Shown here: positions 38,183 through 41,471 of the stretch, piece after piece
Layout: each line of letters begins with the position of its first letter
Position numbering within the stretch: the first letter of the stretch is position 1
Assembly (NCBI GenBank): GCA_020445945.1
Contig: JAGRFQ010000045.1
Location: forward strand, 1-41,471
DNA from: Rhodocyclaceae bacterium
GTDB lineage: Bacteria; Pseudomonadota; Gammaproteobacteria; Burkholderiales; Rhodocyclaceae
Reading direction: 5' to 3'
Length of the DNA: 41,471 nucleotides
Notes under the pieces: generated by a model
What the model saw: the letters and a program-made list of their open reading frames with translations, nothing else
Told to the model about the DNA's origin: nothing
Databases searched by the model: none
Position numbers and translations under genes: made by a program

Positions 38183-39765
38183 GGCTCACTCATCCCGCTC
38201 AGACAGAAGTGGGCACCGCCCTCGCCTTCGATCAGATTCAGGCTGGCGCGATTGGCCTCGGCCAGCTCCCGCGCGATGTACAGCCCCAGCCCGGTGCCCT
38301 TGGCGTGGGTCGTAAAGAACGGTTCGAACAGCTGCCCCAGATGCGTCGCGCCGATGCCCGGCCCGTCGTCGGCGATATGCACCTCGGTGCGGCCGTCGCG
38401 CGCCTCGGCGTGCACCGTGATCGCACCGGCACGCGCGCTGGCATAGCGCCGCGCGTTGCCAAGCAGGTTCCACAGAATCTGGTGCAGATGGGCGCGATCG
38501 AAGGCCAGCGTCAGCCCGGCGGGGACGGTGACCGCAATCTGCGCCTTCTCGGCCTCGCCGTGCAGCGTGAACTCGTCGAGAAACTCGCGCACGAAATCGG
38601 CCAGCGGCAGCGCCTCGGGATGGGCCCGGTCGCGGCGGCCGAGCGACAGCACGTCGCGCACCAGCTGCTCGATGCGCTGTGCGTTGTCGTTGATGATGCG
38701 GGTCAGGCGGATCTGGCTCTCGGCGCGCTTCTCTTCGCGCAGCAATTCGGCGGCATGGCTCACCGCGGTCAGCGGGTTGCGGATCTCGTGCGCGATGCCG
38801 GCGGTCAGCCGCCCCAGCGCGGCGAGCTTGATCTGCTGCGCCTGGGCCTGAATCTGCGCCATGTCCTGCAGATAGACCAGCGTGTCGCCGCCCGCTTCGC
38901 TCGGGATCACCACCCGATAACGCACCGCCTTGCCGCTCTCGCTCTGGTACTGACGCGCCTCGTCGCCGGCGCGCGCGCTCGCCAGCTCGCCCGCCAGCCC
39001 CGGCGCCGCCCGCACCAGCGGCACGCCATCGACCAGCGCGCAGCCGAGCAGACGCGCGGCCTGCGGGTTAGCCTGACGGACGCAGGCCGCGGCGTCGAGC
39101 ACGATCACCCCGTCGGGCATGTCCTCGATGATGCGTTCGTTGATCGCCTGCTGCTTGGCCAGATCGGCGCCGCGGGTGCGCGCCAGCATCTCGTTGGTCA
39201 GCGCGCGGCGGGCCAGCAGGCGCGCCATCAGCGCCACCCCGAAGAAGCCGATGCACACCATGCCGGCCACGAAAAAATCGGTCGCCTGCCCCACGCTGAG
39301 CGCGCGGATGCCGTTCTCGGTCAGCACCGCCACCGTCGCCAGCGCGGCGTAGAACAGCACCCACTGGCCCTGACCGACCAGCCCACCGCCGGCCAGCAAC
39401 ACCATCAGCAAGGTTGGCAGGCCGCCATTGACGCCGCTGCTGGCATGCATCAGCAAGGTCAGCGCAACGATGTCGATCACCATCTGCAGCGTAACCACGC
39501 GGTCGAAGCCGAGCCGCCGCGTGGCGTCCGGAAAGCCCAGCGCGAGCACCGCCAGCAGATAACCGACCGCCACCACCACGAACATCAGCGGTGCCTCGTC
39601 GCCCAGGCCCATGCTGCGCCCGAACACCACGAACACCGCCGCCATGACGAGGCGGAAGATATTGAAGTAGCGCAACGAGGTGCGCCGTGCGACGTCGGCC
39701 GACGCCAGCGCGATGTCGGCGCCGGGGCCGACGCCCTCAGCCACCGCCGCCACGGGCATGCTCAT
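38179..39765 (-). CDS. pilS: Sensor histidine kinase PilS
   Basis: 528 residues from ATG 39765 (39759 is also possible). Six N-terminal transmembrane helices (~33-183) replace a periplasmic domain, as in PilS, which senses pilin in the membrane. A short linker and a PAS-like domain (VIVLDAAACVRQANPQAARL) are followed by HisKA with His326 in AGIAHEIRNPL and a HATPase with NLLGNARRYA, ADDGPGIG and GTGLGLYIAREL. The ATGA overlap with pilR confirms the pair. The start overlaps the upstream zinc-ribbon gene by 29 bases. Confidence 0.92.
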
Positions 39766-39979
39766 CGCAGCAGTAGAAGGCCTCTCCGCGCTGCACGCCT
39801 TCGCTCTCGGGCACCAGCAACCCACAACGGGCGCAGGAGAGGATGCGCTCGGCCTCGCCCGCCTGGCTGGCCTGACGCGCCGCACCGCGCGGCGGGCGCG
39901 GCGTTTTGGCCTGACGCAGCAGGCGCCGGCCCCAGTAGATGGCGAACAGGACGAGAAGAAAAACGAGGAGCTTCGACAC
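39737..39979 (-). CDS. PP0621-family small membrane protein with C-terminal zinc ribbon
   Basis: 80 residues from a GTG start at 39979, which opens directly on one hydrophobic helix (KLLVFLLVLFAIYWGRRLL). A basic linker follows, then a zinc-binding motif: SCARCGLLVPESE and FYCCDEH, giving C-x2-C and C-C-x2-H ligands. This is the layout of PP0621-type proteins, which are often encoded beside pilSR; the function is unknown. No Shine-Dalgarno is visible, so the start rests on the helix. It overlaps pilS by 29 bases. Confidence 0.78.
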   Translation of the reverse strand: MSKLLVFLLVLFAIYWGRRLLRQAKTPRPPRGAARQASQAGEAERILSCARCGLLVPESEGVQRGEAFYCCDEHARGGGG

Positions 39980-40040
39980 GTGCGGCCGGGCGAGGAACGG
40001 GGAGCGAAAAGTGTAGCACGCACCCCCGCCGCACGCCGCG

Positions 40041-41198
40041 CTACACCGCCCGCAGGCGCGCGCAGGCCGCATCGAGCGTGTCGTCGTGCTTGGCGAAGCA
40101 GAAACGCACCACGCGCGCGTCGTGGCCGTCGGCAAAGAATGCCGACAGCGGAATCGCCGCCACGCCGACCTCGCGCGTGAGCCACTCGACGAAGGCGCGA
40201 TCGGGGCGGTCGTCGAAGTGACCGTAGCGCGCGCACTGAAAATAGGTGCCCGCGCAGGGCAGCAGCTCGAAGCGCGACCCCGCCAGCGCCGCGCGAAAGC
40301 GGTCGCGCTTGGCCTGGTAGAACGCGGCCAGCGCGTGGTGGCGCGACGCGTCGGCCATGTAGTCGGCCAGCGCCCATTGCACCGGCGTGTTCACGGTGAA
40401 CACGTTGAACTGGTGCACCTTGCGCAGCTCGCTCATCAGCGCCGCCGGGGCAACCACGTAGCCGATCTTCCAGCCGGTGATGTGATAGGTCTTGCCGAAG
40501 CTGGAGACGATCACGCTGCGCTCGGCCAGCGCCGGGTGGCGCGCGCAACTCTGGTGCTGCGCGCCATCGAACACGATGTGCTCGTACACCTCGTCGGACA
40601 GGATCACGATCCCGGTGCCGCGCACCACCGCCGAGAGCGCCTCCATGTCGGCCGCCGACCACACGCTGCCGGTCGGGTTGTGCGGCGAGTTGATGATCAT
40701 CATCCGCGTGCGCGGCGACACCCGCGCCGCCACCTGCGCCCAGTCCGGCCGGTAGTCCGGCGCCTGCAGCGGCACCCGCAGCACGCTGGCGCCCTGCAGT
40801 TCGATCGCCGGGGCGTAGGCATCGTAGGCCGGCTCGAACACGATCACCTCGTCGCCCGGATGGACCAGCGCGGCGATGGCGGTAAACAGCGCCTGCGTGG
40901 CGCCGGCGGTCACCGTCACCTCGCGCTCCGCGTCGTAGCGCGCGCCGTACAGATCGGCCACCTTGGCGGCGATCGCCTCGCGCAGCGCGGGCACGCCGGC
41001 CATCGGCGGATACTGGTTCATGCCCTCGCGCATCCAGTGCGCCACACGCTCGAACAGCACCGGCTCGGCGTTGAAATCGGGGAAACCCTGAGACAGGTTG
41101 ATCGCCCCCGCCTCGCTCGCCATGCGCGACATCACGGTGAAGATGGTGGTGCCCACGCCCGGCAGGCGGGAGGTCACGGCAAATGGCAACTCGGGCAT
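40041..41198 (-). CDS. Methionine-type aminotransferase (YbdL-like), probable last step of methionine salvage
   Basis: 385 residues from ATG 41198. Class I PLP aminotransferase: INLSQGFPDFNAEP, VTVTAGATQALFTAI, INSPHNPTGSVW, LSDEVYEHIVFDG, Schiff-base Lys236 in SSFGKTYHITGWKIGY, and the Arg in VVRFCFAKHD. The GVGTTIFTVMSRMASEAGAI opening and SVIVSSFGKT block are those of YbdL/methionine aminotransferases, which transaminate 2-oxo-4-methylthiobutyrate to methionine. Divergence from mtnA, 92 bases away, supports that role strongly. Kynurenine or glutamine transaminase activity is a known side reaction in this family. Confidence 0.91.
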   Translation of the reverse strand: MPELPFAVTSRLPGVGTTIFTVMSRMASEAGAINLSQGFPDFNAEPVLFERVAHWMREGMNQYPPMAGVPALREAIAAKVADLYGARYDAEREVTVTAGATQALFTAIAALVHPGDEVIVFEPAYDAYAPAIELQGASVLRVPLQAPDYRPDWAQVAARVSPRTRMMIINSPHNPTGSVWSAADMEALSAVVRGTGIVILSDEVYEHIVFDGAQHQSCARHPALAERSVIVSSFGKTYHITGWKIGYVVAPAALMSELRKVHQFNVFTVNTPVQWALADYMADASRHHALAAFYQAKRDRFRAALAGSRFELLPCAGTYFQCARYGHFDDRPDRAFVEWLTREVGVAAIPLSAFFADGHDARVVRFCFAKHDDTLDAACARLRAV

Positions 41199-41277
41199 GG
41201 CAGGCTCGCAGACACGCGGTGGAGCAACCGATTCTGGCAGAGCCGGCACGGCGCGCCAAGCGGCCGCCGTGCGGCGA

Positions 41278-41283
41278 TACAAT
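41278..41283 (+). promoter_or_regulatory. Putative -10 element of mtnA (possibly leaderless mRNA)
   Basis: GATACAAT ends eight bases before the mtnA ATG, so transcription would start at or within a base or two of the start codon. No Shine-Dalgarno and no clear -35 (GCCAAG at the expected spacing) are seen. Confidence 0.4.
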
Positions 41284-41290
41284 AGCGCCC

Positions 41291-41471
41291 ATGAACGCCG
41301 CCGCCCCCACCCCGACGCTGGTCCGCCACGCCGAGCGCATCGACATCCTCGACCAGACCCTGCTGCCGCATCAGCGCGTGGTCTGCCCGCTGTACACGCT
41401 GGAGAGCGTCGCCAACGCAATCACCCGCATGCAGGTGCGCGGCGCGCCGCTGATCGGCGCCACCGCCGCCT
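41291..41471 (+). CDS. mtnA: Methylthioribose-1-phosphate isomerase, 5' part, runs off the window
   Basis: The first 60 codons are present. IDILDQTLLPHQRVV and ITRMQVRGAPLIGATAA are hallmark blocks of MtnA, the aldose-ketose isomerase that converts 5-methylthioribose-1-phosphate to the ribulose form in methionine salvage. The catalytic Cys and Asp lie beyond the window. It is divergent from the methionine aminotransferase that would complete the same pathway. Confidence 0.88.
   Translation, partial: MNAAAPTPTLVRHAERIDILDQTLLPHQRVVCPLYTLESVANAITRMQVRGAPLIGATAA

Overview
The window is 41.5 kb of very GC-rich, densely packed bacterial DNA with short gaps and many ATGA/TGATG stop-start overlaps. 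Gene content points to a betaproteobacterium, most likely a Rhodocyclales relative (Azoarcus/Thauera/Zoogloea-like): PilSR next to ampD, a PP0621-type zinc-ribbon protein, GTP-dependent PEPCK beside malic enzyme, YfiR/TonB-receptor modules and a proteobacterial Mrp antiporter cluster. This is an inference from gene content; no rRNA or tRNA gene is present to confirm it.

Layout: (1) 1-5159, minus strand: two TonB-dependent receptors, a YfiR-type periplasmic protein and the start of a membrane sensor, a presumed ligand-sensing relay. (2) 5396-13634, plus strand: glnS, a degenerate J-domain membrane protein, an ankyrin membrane protein, then a MacAB-like exporter (adaptor, ATPase, two FtsX-type permeases). 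(3) 13646-14080: a GNAT acetyltransferase. (4) About 14237-16087: a conspicuously AT-richer island that I read as an integrase-less integron cassette cluster (CALIN), with attC-like sites, a ccdAB toxin-antitoxin pair, a one-helix orphan membrane protein and a lipoprotein with a phospholipase A2 His-Asp signature. (5) 16186-17013: an RsuA/RluF-type pseudouridine synthase. (6) 17123-24464, minus strand: a ten-gene Mrp-type cation/proton antiporter operon in the order E-F-G-MbhDE-B-C-D-D-x-D. (7) 24616-28610: a D-2-hydroxyacid dehydrogenase with a divergent IclR regulator, PBP7-type peptidase and a patatin lipase. (8) 28668-33186: divergent maeB and pckG around a 400-bp control region. (9) 33319-39979: an aminotransferase, a lytic transglycosylase, a BON-LysM protein, ampD, pilR, pilS and a PP0621-type protein. 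(10) 40041-end: a methionine-type aminotransferase divergent from the 5' end of mtnA, a methionine-salvage pair.

The genes fall into a few working units: envelope sensing (TonB/YfiR/sensor), envelope export (ABC), ion homeostasis and pH (Mrp), the C3/C4 carbon node (maeB, pckG), cell-wall turnover and recycling (PBP7, lytic transglycosylase, AmpD, LysM), pilus control (PilSR) and methionine salvage. The most unusual part is the cassette island at 14.2-16.1 kb. Next come the Mbh-like gene order and split MrpA of the antiporter operon, with a probable non-ATG start in the MrpA-C-terminal gene.
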